From positions 224,692 to 288,691 of the forward strand of contig NZ_JAGGOJ010000020.1 of the NCBI RefSeq assembly GCF_018614575.1: a DNA stretch of 64,000 nt, written 5' to 3'. This DNA is from Streptomyces sp. ISL-10. GTDB lineage: Bacteria; Actinomycetota; Actinomycetes; Streptomycetales; Streptomycetaceae. The notes below the pieces were generated by a model, which had not been told where the DNA came from, did not search any database, and saw nothing but the letters and a program-made list of their open reading frames with translations. The position numbers and the translations under genes were made by a program. Numbering within the stretch: the first letter of the stretch is position 1; every line of letters begins with the position of its first letter. Shown piece after piece: positions 17,052-26,593 of this stretch.

Positions 17052-18058
17052 GCGACATTCCCGCAACCCGCCCCGGGCCCGCCGGTGTGGTCCTCGCCAT
17101 CGACGCGGGGAACAGCAAGACCGACGTCGCCTGCGTCGGCGCCGACGGGACCGTCCTGGCGTCGGCCAGGGGGTCCGGCTTCCAGCCACCGCGGGTCGGC
17201 GTCGCCACGGCCGTCGACGCGCTGGCGTCGACGGTCGGCGGGGTGCTCGCCGCCGCGCGGGCGGCCGGCACGCCGGTCGACGGCGCCGAGCACGTCTCCG
17301 CCTGCCTCGCCAACGCCGATCTGCCGGTGGAGGAAGCCGAGTTGACCGAGGCCCTGCACGCACGCGGATGGGGGCGCACCACACAGGTCCTCAATGACAC
17401 CTTCGCCGTCCTGCGCGCCGGGGTGGACGAGCCGCGGGGCGTCGCGGTGGTGTGCGGGGCGGGCATCAACTGCGTGGGGATGCTGCCGGACGGCCGCACC
17501 GCACGCTTCCCCGCGATCGGGAGGATCTCCGGTGACTGGGGCGGCGGAGCGGGACTCGCCGACGAGGCGCTGTGGTTCGCGGCGCGCGCGGAGGACGGCC
17601 GGGGCGAGCCGACGGCGCTGGCGCGGGCACTGCCCGCGCACTTCGGACTCGACTCGATGTACGCCGTGATCGAGGCACTGCACCTGGGCCGTGTCCCGGC
17701 CGCGCGCAAGCACGAGCTGACACCGGTGCTCTTCGCCTCCGCCTCGGACGGCGACCCGGTGGCCCGCGGCCTGGTGCGCCGGCTGGCGGAGGAAGTCGTC
17801 GCCATGGCGACAGTGGCACTGGAGCGGCTGGACCTGCTCGACGAGCAGGCACCGCTGGTGCTCGGCGGCAGTGTGCTGGCGGCGCGCCATCCCCAACTGG
17901 ACGCGGACATCGCCGAACTGCTGGCCGTCAGGGCTCCCAAGGCGGTGGTGCGCGTGGTGACGGCGGCACCGGTACTGGGCGCGGCGCTGCTCGGCCTCGA
18001 CCACATCGCGGCGCCGCCCGAGGCCCGGCAGCGGCTGCGGGCCCACTACGGGGGCTGA
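17048..18058 (+). CDS. csnK: BadF/BadG-type sugar kinase (GlcN/GlcNAc kinase-like)
   Basis: 336 aa. I chose GTG 17048, which overlaps the csnH stop in the GTGA manner usual for this operon; GTG 17042 is an alternative. VLAIDAGNSKTDVACVGADG is the phosphate-1 loop of ASKHA kinases. VVCGAGINCVG and GRISGDWGGGAGL are typical of eukaryote-like GlcNAc kinases of the BcrAD/BadFG family. In the csn pathway it phosphorylates the released glucosamine units. It is the last gene of the operon, and a strong hairpin follows. Confidence 0.87.
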   Translation: MSDIPATRPGPAGVVLAIDAGNSKTDVACVGADGTVLASARGSGFQPPRVGVATAVDALASTVGGVLAAARAAGTPVDGAEHVSACLANADLPVEEAELTEALHARGWGRTTQVLNDTFAVLRAGVDEPRGVAVVCGAGINCVGMLPDGRTARFPAIGRISGDWGGGAGLADEALWFAARAEDGRGEPTALARALPAHFGLDSMYAVIEALHLGRVPAARKHELTPVLFASASDGDPVARGLVRRLAEEVVAMATVALERLDLLDEQAPLVLGGSVLAARHPQLDADIAELLAVRAPKAVVRVVTAAPVLGAALLGLDHIAAPPEARQRLRAHYGG

Positions 18059-18083
18059 TCCGGGGGCTCACGTCTTGTGCCGC

Positions 18084-18120
18084 GCGCCGCCCGCCCGCCC
18101 CGCGCCGGGGCGGGCGGCGC
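18084..18120 (+). terminator. GC-rich hairpin after csnK
   Basis: GCGCCGCCCGCCC (18084-18096) pairs with 18108-18120 in a perfect 13-bp stem with an 11-nt loop. There is no U-tract. The rest of the 369-nt gap to glnX shows no gene, and the glnX promoter must lie in it. Confidence 0.65.
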
Positions 18121-18427
18121 GGGCGTATGCGCTCCCGGGCGCGGCCGCGCAGTCGCACCCGGACCGTGCGGCCGTTGCGCTCCGGCACGGCCGCCGCACG
18201 TTCACCCGTTCGGGGGGAACCGGTCGGGGCCGGGAGGCGTATTCACTGTGGGGACATGGTTGGGGGGACGGGCCCGGCACGACGTCGAGGCGGCCCCGAG
18301 TCGCGGCGAGTGGGACAAGATCCAGACCCTTCTGGTGTGAAGCAGTCCCCTGCGGCCATACTGCTGGCCGGGAGTTGTCCCAGGACCCGCCGGGGGGCGG
18401 GCCGTCGGCGACCGAGGGGGAGGTCAC

Positions 18428-19822
18428 GTGACACACCCGCCGAATGTGCGCACCGCACCCCAGCCGGCCGCTGCGCCCGCACCCGTACGGCCGCCGGCCG
18501 GACCGGCGCCGCACGGCGGCGGCGCCTGGGCCGAGGGAAAGCGGCGGCTGCGTGCCGCGGCGACGACCGAGCCGGGGCGACTGCAGATCATCGGGGCCGT
18601 TCTGGCCGGGCTGGTGGTGCTGTTCGGAGCGGTGACGGCGTTCGAGGTCGCCGACCGGGCGGCGGCCGCCGACGACGTGGTGAGCCGCAGCCAGCCGCTC
18701 AGCGCCGACGCCGCCTCGATCTACCGTTCCCTGGCAGACGCGGACACGGCGGCGTCGAGCGGCTTCCTGGCAGGCGCTGAGGAGCCCCGCGACGTCCACG
18801 AGAGGTACGAGAAGGACATCGCGCTCGCGTCCCGGCTGCTCGTCAAGGCGGCGACCAACACCGACAGTTCGAGCGAATCGGGCCGTCAGATCGCCGATCT
18901 GAACGAACAGCTTCCCCGGTACACGGGCCTGATAGAGACCGCCCGCGCCAACAACCGGCTCGGCCGGCCGCTGGGCGGCGCGTATCTTCGGTTCGCCAAC
19001 GAGCTGATGACCAAGCACCTCCTGCCCGCCGCCCAGAAGCTGTACGACGCGGAGACGGCACGGCTGGAGCAGGACGACGAGGACGCCCGGTTCTGGCCGG
19101 TGGCCTCCCTCGGAGCCGGTGTGGCCGCCCTGGCCGTGCTCGTGTGGGCCCAGCGGCGCACCTACCGCCGTACGAACCGGGTCTTCAACCAGGGCCTGCT
19201 CGCCGCGACCGCGGCGTCCACCGTGATGCTGCTGTGGCTGGCGGTCGGGCACACGGTGGCCCGCGCCCAGCTCAACGACGCGCAGGCGCACGGCCAGCAG
19301 TCGCTCAAGGTCCTGGGAGACGCCCGCATCAACTCCCTGAAGGCCAGGGCCAACGAGAATCTGACGCTGGTCGCCCGGGGCGCGGTGCTCACCGACGACG
19401 GCCGGAGCGACAAGTACGAGACGGAGTACGACGCCGGCATGGCACGCCTGGGCGAACAGCTCGGCCGGGCGCAGCGGCTGGCCGACGACGCAGAGGGCCG
19501 GGGCCCGGTCGCGGACGCCGTCCGCGGCGTGTCCGAGTGGCAGACCCGCCACAAGGACGTGGCCGCCACCGACCAGGCAGGTGACTACGACGGCGCGGTG
19601 CGGAAGGTCATCGGCGGCAAGGGATCCACCGACGAGTCCTTCGACCGGGTGGACGAGGCACTGGAGAAGGCGCTGGCGCACGAGCAGCGGGAGTTCACCG
19701 AGGCGGCGAAGGACGGGCGCGGCGCGCTCACCGGGCTGCCGGTCGGGGCCGCGCTGCTGGCCGTGATCGGGGCCGTGGCCGCGATCCTCGGCATCAACCG
19801 CAGGCTTTCGGAATACCGGTGA
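18428..19822 (+). CDS. glnX: GlnX-like membrane sensor protein of the PknG operon
   Basis: 464 aa from GTG 18428 with GAGGGGGAGG just upstream. The cytoplasmic Pro-rich N-terminus is followed by four membrane helices: about residues 52-75 (IIGAVLAGLVVLFGAVTAF), 218-234, 255-277 and 437-457. Two extracytoplasmic helical domains separate them. This is the layout of GlnX, which in Mycobacterium and Corynebacterium is encoded with GlnH and PknG and passes an amino-acid signal to the kinase. Identity rests mainly on topology and gene order (SBP then PknG). The gene overlaps the frame of the next gene and is spaced 11 nt from its ATG. Confidence 0.78.
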   Translation: MTHPPNVRTAPQPAAAPAPVRPPAGPAPHGGGAWAEGKRRLRAAATTEPGRLQIIGAVLAGLVVLFGAVTAFEVADRAAAADDVVSRSQPLSADAASIYRSLADADTAASSGFLAGAEEPRDVHERYEKDIALASRLLVKAATNTDSSSESGRQIADLNEQLPRYTGLIETARANNRLGRPLGGAYLRFANELMTKHLLPAAQKLYDAETARLEQDDEDARFWPVASLGAGVAALAVLVWAQRRTYRRTNRVFNQGLLAATAASTVMLLWLAVGHTVARAQLNDAQAHGQQSLKVLGDARINSLKARANENLTLVARGAVLTDDGRSDKYETEYDAGMARLGEQLGRAQRLADDAEGRGPVADAVRGVSEWQTRHKDVAATDQAGDYDGAVRKVIGGKGSTDESFDRVDEALEKALAHEQREFTEAAKDGRGALTGLPVGAALLAVIGAVAAILGINRRLSEYR

Positions 19823-19833
19823 GAGGGGGAGAG

Positions 19834-20931
19834 ATGACGGACACCAGGACGGGCTCGCGTCCGCTGCGCCTGTGGCGCGCGAGCCGCCTGCGCGGCTGGG
19901 GCGGCGTCGCGGGAATGGCCGCCGCGTGCGCGCTGACCGCGGCCGTCACACTGCTGCCGCTGGCCCACGGCGGCGCGGACGCCCTCAGCCCGCACCCCGC
20001 CGGTCAGGGCACGGCGGTCCCCGGCAAGGCGGACGACTGCAAGGACCCGGAGGCGTCGCTGCGGCCCTCCACGGCCGGCGGCCCCAACATCGACGCGATC
20101 AAGGCCCGCGGGAAGCTGATCGTCGGCGTCGACCAGAACAGCTACCGCTGGGGCTACCGCAACCCGGCGGGCGGCGGTCAGGACCCGGCGGATCCAGGTG
20201 GCGGCGAAGAGGGCTTTGCCCCTGCGACCGGCGGCGTCCTGGAGGGCTTCGACATCGATCTCGCCCGGGCCATCGCCGAGAACATCGTCGGCAGCAAGGA
20301 CGACATCATCTTCCGTGCGATACCGACGAACCAGCGCATCGCCGCCCTCGACAGCGGGGCGGTGGACATCGTCGTGCGGACCATGACGATCAACTGCAGC
20401 CGCATCGAGCAGGTGGCGTTCTCCACGGCGTACTTCCAGGCGGGTCAGCAGGTCCTCGCGCCGAAGAGCTCGCCGATCACCGGGTACGACACGTCCCTGA
20501 CGGGCAAGCGGGTGTGCTCCGCCGAGGGCTCCACGGCGTACGAGGCGCTGGAGAAGAACAGCTTCGGCGCGACGTTCAGGGACGAGCACGACGGGCAGCC
20601 GGGCGACGAGGACCTCTACACCGTGCCGAACCAGCTGGACTGCCTCGTCAGACTCCAGCAGGGACTGGTCGACGCGATCGTCACGGACAACGCCCTCGCG
20701 GCGGGTCAGGCCGCCCAGGATCCGGCGGTGGAGCTCAAGGGCGACAAGCCGTTCACGACCGAGTTCTACGGCGTGGCCACCAAGCTCGGCAAGGACGACC
20801 TCGTGCGCCGGGTGAACCAGGTGCTCGTCGACTACCGCAGGGGACCGTGGATGCAGGCGTACGACAAGTGGCTGGCCACCGACCTGCCCGGGATAACCGG
20901 GCCGCCGGAGCCGAAGTACCGGGCCGAGTAG
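19834..20931 (+). CDS. glnH: GlnH-like amino-acid-binding protein
   Basis: 365 aa. I chose ATG 19834, preceded by GAGGGGGA; a GTG 15 nt earlier overlaps the glnX stop. One N-terminal membrane anchor (GVAGMAAACALTAAVTLLPL, about residues 24-43) precedes a family 3 solute-binding domain: GKLIVGVDQNSYRWGYRN, LEGFDIDLARAIAENI, and RIAALDSGAVDIVVRTMT, in which the Arg reads the amino-acid carboxylate. A canonical lipobox is not clear. A Gly/Pro-rich insertion of about 20 residues (near 112-132) interrupts the usual turn. In relatives GlnH binds Asp/Glu-type ligands and controls PknG through GlnX. No transporter genes are nearby, consistent with sensing rather than uptake. Confidence 0.85.
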   Translation: MTDTRTGSRPLRLWRASRLRGWGGVAGMAAACALTAAVTLLPLAHGGADALSPHPAGQGTAVPGKADDCKDPEASLRPSTAGGPNIDAIKARGKLIVGVDQNSYRWGYRNPAGGGQDPADPGGGEEGFAPATGGVLEGFDIDLARAIAENIVGSKDDIIFRAIPTNQRIAALDSGAVDIVVRTMTINCSRIEQVAFSTAYFQAGQQVLAPKSSPITGYDTSLTGKRVCSAEGSTAYEALEKNSFGATFRDEHDGQPGDEDLYTVPNQLDCLVRLQQGLVDAIVTDNALAAGQAAQDPAVELKGDKPFTTEFYGVATKLGKDDLVRRVNQVLVDYRRGPWMQAYDKWLATDLPGITGPPEPKYRAE

Positions 20932-21061
20932 GCCGGGAGCCGCCAGAGGACCCGCCGCCCGGCGGGCGCAGGGCAGCTGCGCGGGAACGGGCAGCACACA
21001 GCACGCAGAGCAGACCGGGGCGCGTCCCGGACAGGCACGGACACGAACGGAGACGTGATCG

Positions 21062-22399
21062 ATGAGCGTCGCGGGACCTTTCCCCGGCTCGGCGGGGACA
21101 CCGCACGGGCCGGTGATGGACCGGGACGAGGTGGACCGTGCGCTGGCGCGGCTCGGCGCGGAGCACGAGGCGGTCGAGACCTCGCTCCTCGCCCTGCAGG
21201 ACCATGCCGGGCGACGGCTTCTCGAAGGGGCCGAGCTGACCGGGGTCACCAAGGAGCGCTGGGCCGCCGCCGAGCAGTCGATCACGCTGCTGTGGAGCTA
21301 CTTCGACGCGTACACCGCCGCGCTGACGGACCTGCGTGAGCTGCGTGCCCGTCGCCGCTGGTCCAGCCGCGAGGACCTGGCCGAGCTCACCGAGCGGCTG
21401 CGCGGTCGCAGTGTGACGGTGGCCGGACCGGCCGCGCACGCGGCACCGTCGCTCACCGGACCCGCCAGGCTCGCCGAACAGTTCACGCTCGGGGAGCTGG
21501 TCGCCCGGATGAACGAGCTGTACGCGGCGGCGCTCGACATGGTCGTCGCGGCGGACGCGGTGTGGTCGGCGCTGCCGGCCCGGATCGATCTGCTCTCCGC
21601 CGAGCTGCAGCGCACCCGTTCGCTCGCCCACTCGGTGGGCGTACGGCCCGGGGAGCACACCGCAGGTGACGACCTGGAGGGCATCACCCACGAGCTGTCC
21701 GCGCTGCGTGCCCAGGTCGTCTCCGACCCCCTCGCCTTCTGGCGTCCCGCGCCCGGCAGTTCGGCGCCGGGCGGCGGCCGCCCGGACACCGACCGCTACG
21801 ACCGCGCGGCGCGCGCCCTGGAGGACGTGCGCCGGGAGATCGAGGCGGTGCTCCGGGTCCGGCAGGACTCCGAGGAGCGGCTGCTGCGGCTGCGCGACCT
21901 GCTCTCGCGTGCCGACCGGACGCTGGCCGAGGCCCGCTCGGCGCGGGGCGAGGTGCTCGCCAAGATCGCCGCGTCCGAGGTCCCCGCGGTCAGCGGACCG
22001 CCCACGGCGCTGCAGGAGCGGCTGGCCACGGCCGCGGAGTACCGGCGGCACTCCCAGTGGCACCGCCTGTCGCCGCTGCTGGAGTCCCTGGAGCGCGAGG
22101 CGGAGGACGAACTGCACCGGGCCCGGGAATCGTTGACGGCGGTCACCGCGCCGCTGGCCGTGCGCGCCGAGCTGCGCGGCCGGCTCGACGCCTACAAGGC
22201 CAAGGTCGCCCGGCACGGGATGGCGGAGGACCCGCTCCTGATCGAGCGGTACGACGTGGCGCGGCGGATGCTGTGGAGCGCACCGTGCGATCTGCGCGCA
22301 GCGGAGCAGGCGGTGCTGCGCTATCAGCAGGCCGCCGCCGAAGCGCTGGTGCCGAGGCAGGGCGAAGCGGTGCCCGAGGAACGCAGGGGGGATTCATGA
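21062..22399 (+). CDS. Coiled-coil protein of the PknG operon, function unknown
   Basis: 445 aa from ATG 21062, soluble, almost all helical, with Arg/Glu-rich heptads (for example RYDRAARALEDVRREIEAV around residues 241-259). No catalytic motif is visible. It ends in ATGA overlapping pknG, so it is translated with the kinase. That coupling suggests a scaffold or regulatory subunit bridging GlnX/GlnH and PknG; this is inference. I recognise no named family. Confidence 0.8.
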   Translation: MSVAGPFPGSAGTPHGPVMDRDEVDRALARLGAEHEAVETSLLALQDHAGRRLLEGAELTGVTKERWAAAEQSITLLWSYFDAYTAALTDLRELRARRRWSSREDLAELTERLRGRSVTVAGPAAHAAPSLTGPARLAEQFTLGELVARMNELYAAALDMVVAADAVWSALPARIDLLSAELQRTRSLAHSVGVRPGEHTAGDDLEGITHELSALRAQVVSDPLAFWRPAPGSSAPGGGRPDTDRYDRAARALEDVRREIEAVLRVRQDSEERLLRLRDLLSRADRTLAEARSARGEVLAKIAASEVPAVSGPPTALQERLATAAEYRRHSQWHRLSPLLESLEREAEDELHRARESLTAVTAPLAVRAELRGRLDAYKAKVARHGMAEDPLLIERYDVARRMLWSAPCDLRAAEQAVLRYQQAAAEALVPRQGEAVPEERRGDS

Positions 22400-25086
22400 G
22401 CGAGAAGACGAACTGCCAGCGCCCCGGCTGCGAGGGCTCGTACGAGGACATGGGCGGCGGCGAGCTGTACTGCGACACCTGCGGTCTCGCGCCGGTCGTG
22501 TCCCCGACCGGCATGGTCGAATCGCAGCCCACCGGTGTCGCCGGGGGCGGCCGTGACTCCTCGTCGGCGCGCAGCAGTTCGCGCTCCTCGCGGGCGTCGT
22601 CGCGTTCGTCGTCCTCGCGCCGTTCGGTCTCGGGCAGGCTTTCGCGGTCGCTGTCCGGGAGCAGCACGTCATCGCGTTCGGTCTCGGTGCGCAGCTCGGG
22701 GTCGTCCACGGCCGCGTCGGGGCGCGGCAGGCTGGGCGCCGGGCTGGTCACCATGCCGGAGGTGCCGCGGCCCGACCCGCGTACGGCGGTGATGGCGAAC
22801 CCGGAGGTGCCCGAGCGGAAGCGGTTCTGCTCGCGTTCGGACTGCGGCGCGCCGGTCGGACGTGCGCGCGGTGACCGGCCGGGCCGCACGGAGGGCTTCT
22901 GCACCAAGTGCGGCCATCCGTACTCCTTCGTGCCCAAGCTCAAGGGCGGCGACATCGTGCACGGCCAGTACGAGGTCGTGGGATGCCTGGCGCACGGCGG
23001 TCTCGGCTGGGTGTACCTGGCGGTGGACCGCGCGGTGTCCGACCGCTGGGTGGTGCTCAAGGGCCTGCTGGACACGGGCGACCAGGACGCGATGGCCGCG
23101 GCGATCTCGGAGCGCCGCTTCCTCGCCGAGATCGAGCACTCCAACATCGTCCGCATCTACAACTTCGTCGAGCACCTCGACCAGCGCACCGGATCCCTCG
23201 ACGGCTACATCGTCATGGAGTACGTGGGCGGCAAGTCGCTGAAGGAGATCGCCAACGGGCGCCGCGGCCCGGACGGCCGGCGCGATCCGCTCCCGGTCGA
23301 GCAGGCGTGCGCGTACGGCATCGAGGCGCTGGAGGCGCTCGGCCATCTGCACAGCAGGAACCTGCTCTACTGCGACTTCAAGGTCGACAACGCCATCCAG
23401 CAGCAGGACCAGCTCAAGCTGATCGACATGGGCGCGGTCCGCAGGATGGACGACGACGAGTCCGCCATCTACGGGACCGTCGGCTACCAGGCCCCCGAGG
23501 TCGCCGAGGTCGGACCCTCGGTGGCATCCGACCTGTACACGGTCGCGCGGACGCTCGCGGTGCTGACCTTCGACTTCCAGGGCTACACGAACGTGTTCGC
23601 GGACTCCCTCCCCGACCCGGAGCACATCCACGTCTTCCGCACCTACGAGTCGTTCTACCGGCTGCTGGTGCGGGCCACCGACCCGGACCCGGGACGCCGT
23701 TTCGCCTCGGCGCAGGAGATGGCCGAGCAGCTGACCGGAGTGCTGCGAGAGGTCGTCGCGCTGCAGACGGGCCGGCCGCGCCCGGCGCTCTCGACGCTGT
23801 TCGGCTCCGAACTGCGCGTGATGGACACGGAGTTGTTCGCCGAGCTCGACGAGGACGTCTCATCGCTGGGCGCCCGTCCCCCCGCGGGCGCACGCCGCCC
23901 CAAGGCCGGGGCGAACGGCAGCGCGACCGGAGGCGTCGCAGTGCCGCCGGGGCCGCCGCCGATGCCGTCGCTGCCCGGGGCGCCGCCGCCGGCGGCCGGT
24001 GTCCCGGCGATGGGGGGCGCACCGGTTGTAGGCGGCGCACCGGCCCGCACCGATCATGCCCCGGTGCCCGCGCAGCGCGCCCCGGGGGGCGCACTGGCGA
24101 CCGCACCTCTCGCGCTCGCCCCGCACCTCGCCGGCCTCGACACCCGCGGCACGGCCCTGGCCCTCCCCGTCCCCCTGGTCGATCCGAACGATCCGAACGC
24201 GGGATTCCTCGCGGGCCTGATGGCCGCGGCCCCGGCCGAGCTGATCGCCGCGCTGCGGGCGGCGGCCACGAGTTCACCGGAGACGCTGCTGCGCGAGCTG
24301 CGGGCCCTGTTGGAAACGGGTGATCTCCCCTCGGCGGCCCGGACGCTCGCCACGCTGGAGAGCGCACGGCCAGACGACTGGCGCGTCGTCTGGTACCAGG
24401 GCGTCACGGCGCTGGTGACCGGCGACCACGAGGCGGCGGCCCTGTCGTTCGACGCGGTGTACGACGCGTTCCCCGGCGAGAGCGCGCCCAAGCTGGCGCT
24501 CGGCCTGTGCGCCGAGGTCCTCGGGCAACTGGACAACGCGGCGGAGTACTACCGCCTGGTGTGGACGACCGATCCGGGCTTCGTCAGCGCCGCGTTCGGG
24601 CTCGCCCGCGTGCAGATCGCCTCGGGCGACCGCGCCGGAGCCGTACGGACGCTGGAGTCGGTGCCGGAGGCGTCGATCCACTACACGGCGGCGCGGGTGG
24701 CCGCCGTACGGGCGAGACTGCGCCGGCGCGCCGTGCACGAACCGCTTCTTGACGACCTGTCGGCGGCCGCCGCGCAGGTGGACGCACTGGGGAGCTTCGG
24801 ACTCGACGCGGTGCGACGCGAAAAGCTGGCCACCGAGGTGCTCGGGACGGCGCTCGACTGGGTACTCTCCGGTAGTCCCGGAGCCCTGCCGTCCGTTCCG
24901 ACCGCACCCCCCTCGCCGAGCGCGAGCACGCCCACCGTGCTGCTCGGCAGCGAACTGGACGAGCGCGGCCTGCGCTTCGGCCTGGAACGCTCCTACCGGG
25001 TCCTGGCCCGGCTCGCCCAGCGCGGTGAGGAGCGGATAGAGCTGGTGGAGCGGGCGAACCGCTACCGCCCCCGGACGTGGGTGTGA
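22396..25086 (+). CDS. pknG: PknG-like Ser/Thr protein kinase with zinc ribbons and TPR region
   Basis: 896 aa. Order: a zinc ribbon with Cys pairs near 7-12 and 26-29; a Ser-rich stretch (50-105); a rubredoxin-like second ribbon (Cys145/150 and Cys169/172); and the kinase domain (about 190-435). A TPR-like helical C-terminus (about 640-890) completes it. Kinase features are a Gly-rich loop HGGLGWVYLAV, Lys222, a catalytic loop YCDFKVDN with Asp327 in place of HRD, DMG (344-346) in place of DFG, and GTVGYQAPEVAEVGPSVASD. These deviations are the ones known in mycobacterial PknG, which phosphorylates FHA proteins (GarA/OdhI) to control 2-oxoglutarate metabolism. A Pro/Ala/Gly linker separates the kinase from the TPR part. 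It overlaps the upstream gene by 4 nt. Confidence 0.92.
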   Translation: MSEKTNCQRPGCEGSYEDMGGGELYCDTCGLAPVVSPTGMVESQPTGVAGGGRDSSSARSSSRSSRASSRSSSSRRSVSGRLSRSLSGSSTSSRSVSVRSSGSSTAASGRGRLGAGLVTMPEVPRPDPRTAVMANPEVPERKRFCSRSDCGAPVGRARGDRPGRTEGFCTKCGHPYSFVPKLKGGDIVHGQYEVVGCLAHGGLGWVYLAVDRAVSDRWVVLKGLLDTGDQDAMAAAISERRFLAEIEHSNIVRIYNFVEHLDQRTGSLDGYIVMEYVGGKSLKEIANGRRGPDGRRDPLPVEQACAYGIEALEALGHLHSRNLLYCDFKVDNAIQQQDQLKLIDMGAVRRMDDDESAIYGTVGYQAPEVAEVGPSVASDLYTVARTLAVLTFDFQGYTNVFADSLPDPEHIHVFRTYESFYRLLVRATDPDPGRRFASAQEMAEQLTGVLREVVALQTGRPRPALSTLFGSELRVMDTELFAELDEDVSSLGARPPAGARRPKAGANGSATGGVAVPPGPPPMPSLPGAPPPAAGVPAMGGAPVVGGAPARTDHAPVPAQRAPGGALATAPLALAPHLAGLDTRGTALALPVPLVDPNDPNAGFLAGLMAAAPAELIAALRAAATSSPETLLRELRALLETGDLPSAARTLATLESARPDDWRVVWYQGVTALVTGDHEAAALSFDAVYDAFPGESAPKLALGLCAEVLGQLDNAAEYYRLVWTTDPGFVSAAFGLARVQIASGDRAGAVRTLESVPEASIHYTAARVAAVRARLRRRAVHEPLLDDLSAAAAQVDALGSFGLDAVRREKLATEVLGTALDWVLSGSPGALPSVPTAPPSPSASTPTVLLGSELDERGLRFGLERSYRVLARLAQRGEERIELVERANRYRPRTWV

Positions 25087-25089
25087 TTG

Positions 25090-26451
25090 ATGGCGCAGAT
25101 GCACCAGCCGGCCGACGACCCGGCCTGCCCCGGCTGCGAGGAGCCGGTGGAGCCCGGCGACCGATTCTGCGGAGCCTGCGGGTACGACCTGTCGGCCGTT
25201 CCCGCGCCCTCGCCGGACCGCCCCACCCTGGCCATCGGCACACCCGTGGAGTGGCCCGCCGCCACCGTCACCGACACCTCGGGCATGTCTCCGCGCACAC
25301 AGCAGCCGGGGGATCTGCCCGGCACGGACTCCGACGGCGATGAGTTGTCGCACCACGGCGTCCGCTACGACACCCCGCCCTCGGGGGACTTCGAGCTGGC
25401 CGCCCCTGACCCTGCGGGCGTCGCACCGGACACGGTGGGAGCAGCCCCGGATCCGGTAAGGGCCGCGCCGGCCGACCCGCGCGCCGCCGAGCCCCTGGCG
25501 GCGCCGACGCGGGGGCCGTCGGGCGGCAGGCTGTGCGTGGCCTGCCGCGCGGGGCACGTCGACCCCGACGGCTACTGCGAGAACTGCGGCCACGCCCAGC
25601 CCCGTGAGCGCGACCACATGGAGCAGGAGCTCGGGTCGGTCGCCGCCGTCAGCGACCGTGGCCTGCGCCACCACCGCAACGAGGACGCGTTCGCGGTCTC
25701 GGCCACCTCCCTGCCGGACGGTTCGCCCGCCGTCGTCGCGGTCGTCTGCGACGGCGTCTCCTCGGCCACCCGACCGGACGAGGCGTCGTCGGCGGCGGCC
25801 CGCGCGGCCAACGAGGAGCTGCTCGCCGCACTGCCGCGCGGCACCCATCCGCAACAGGCGATGCACGAGGCGATCGTCGCCGCCGCCACCGCGGTCAACT
25901 CCCTTGTCGACGGAGGCGCTTCGGGCGACGGCTCGGAGCCCGACCAGGGCCATCGGCAGAACGCGCCGGCGTGCACCATCGTCAGCGCCGTCGCGGCCGG
26001 CGGACTGCTGGTCGTCGGCTGGGTCGGCGACAGCCGCGCCTACTGGGTGCCGGACGATCGCAGCGGCCCGCCGGCTCGGCTCACCGAGGACGACTCGTGG
26101 GCGGCGCAGATGGTCGCCGCCGGCCTGATGAACGAGGCCGAGGCGTACGCGGACGAGCGCGCCCACGCGATCACGGGCTGGCTGGGGGCCGACGCGTACG
26201 AACTGGAGCCGCACACCGCGTCGTTCAAGCCGGACCGCTCCGGTGTGGTCGTGGTCTGCACGGACGGTCTGTGGAACTACGCCGAGGGCGCGGACGAGAT
26301 GGCGCGCGCCGTGCCCCCGGACGCTGCCGAACGGCCGCTGCACAGCGCCCAGGTCCTCGTCGGTCATGCCCTCGACGGCGGCGGTCACGACAACGTCACG
26401 GTGGCGGTGCTGCCGTTCGCGGTCCGGGGCGAAGGGGCAGGACCGGCCTGA
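25090..26451 (+). CDS. PP2C-family Ser/Thr phosphatase with two zinc ribbons
   Basis: 453 aa, ATG 3 nt after the pknG stop. N-terminal zinc ribbon CPGC...CGAC (residues about 13-31), a low-complexity linker, then a second ribbon CVAC...CENC (about 145-165). The PP2C domain runs from about 175 to the end and holds the metal motifs SDRGLRHHRNEDAF, VVCDGVSS, GWVGDSRAYW, VCTDGLWNY and GGHDNVTVAVL. It hydrolyses phospho-Ser/Thr with two metal ions. Its position directly behind pknG marks it as the opposing phosphatase of that kinase (inference). Ribbons of the same kind occur in PknG and the FHA protein. Confidence 0.9.
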   Translation: MAQMHQPADDPACPGCEEPVEPGDRFCGACGYDLSAVPAPSPDRPTLAIGTPVEWPAATVTDTSGMSPRTQQPGDLPGTDSDGDELSHHGVRYDTPPSGDFELAAPDPAGVAPDTVGAAPDPVRAAPADPRAAEPLAAPTRGPSGGRLCVACRAGHVDPDGYCENCGHAQPRERDHMEQELGSVAAVSDRGLRHHRNEDAFAVSATSLPDGSPAVVAVVCDGVSSATRPDEASSAAARAANEELLAALPRGTHPQQAMHEAIVAAATAVNSLVDGGASGDGSEPDQGHRQNAPACTIVSAVAAGGLLVVGWVGDSRAYWVPDDRSGPPARLTEDDSWAAQMVAAGLMNEAEAYADERAHAITGWLGADAYELEPHTASFKPDRSGVVVVCTDGLWNYAEGADEMARAVPPDAAERPLHSAQVLVGHALDGGGHDNVTVAVLPFAVRGEGAGPA

Positions 26452-26593
26452 GGGAAGGAACCCGCCTCCGGGCGGCTCCCTCCCCCCGGCCGCACCGCCT
26501 GCCGGGGCGGCCCGGCCCCTTCGCCCGTGCCCCACGCCCTTTCCGTCCCTGTCCCGACCCATCGCCAGGTGGGGCCCCGAGGAGCCGATTCCG

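Noticed and set aside
13545..17384. 1279-codon minus-strand open frame across csnE-csnK
   Set aside because: It crosses five well-supported genes and gives low-complexity His/Gln/Arg sequence.
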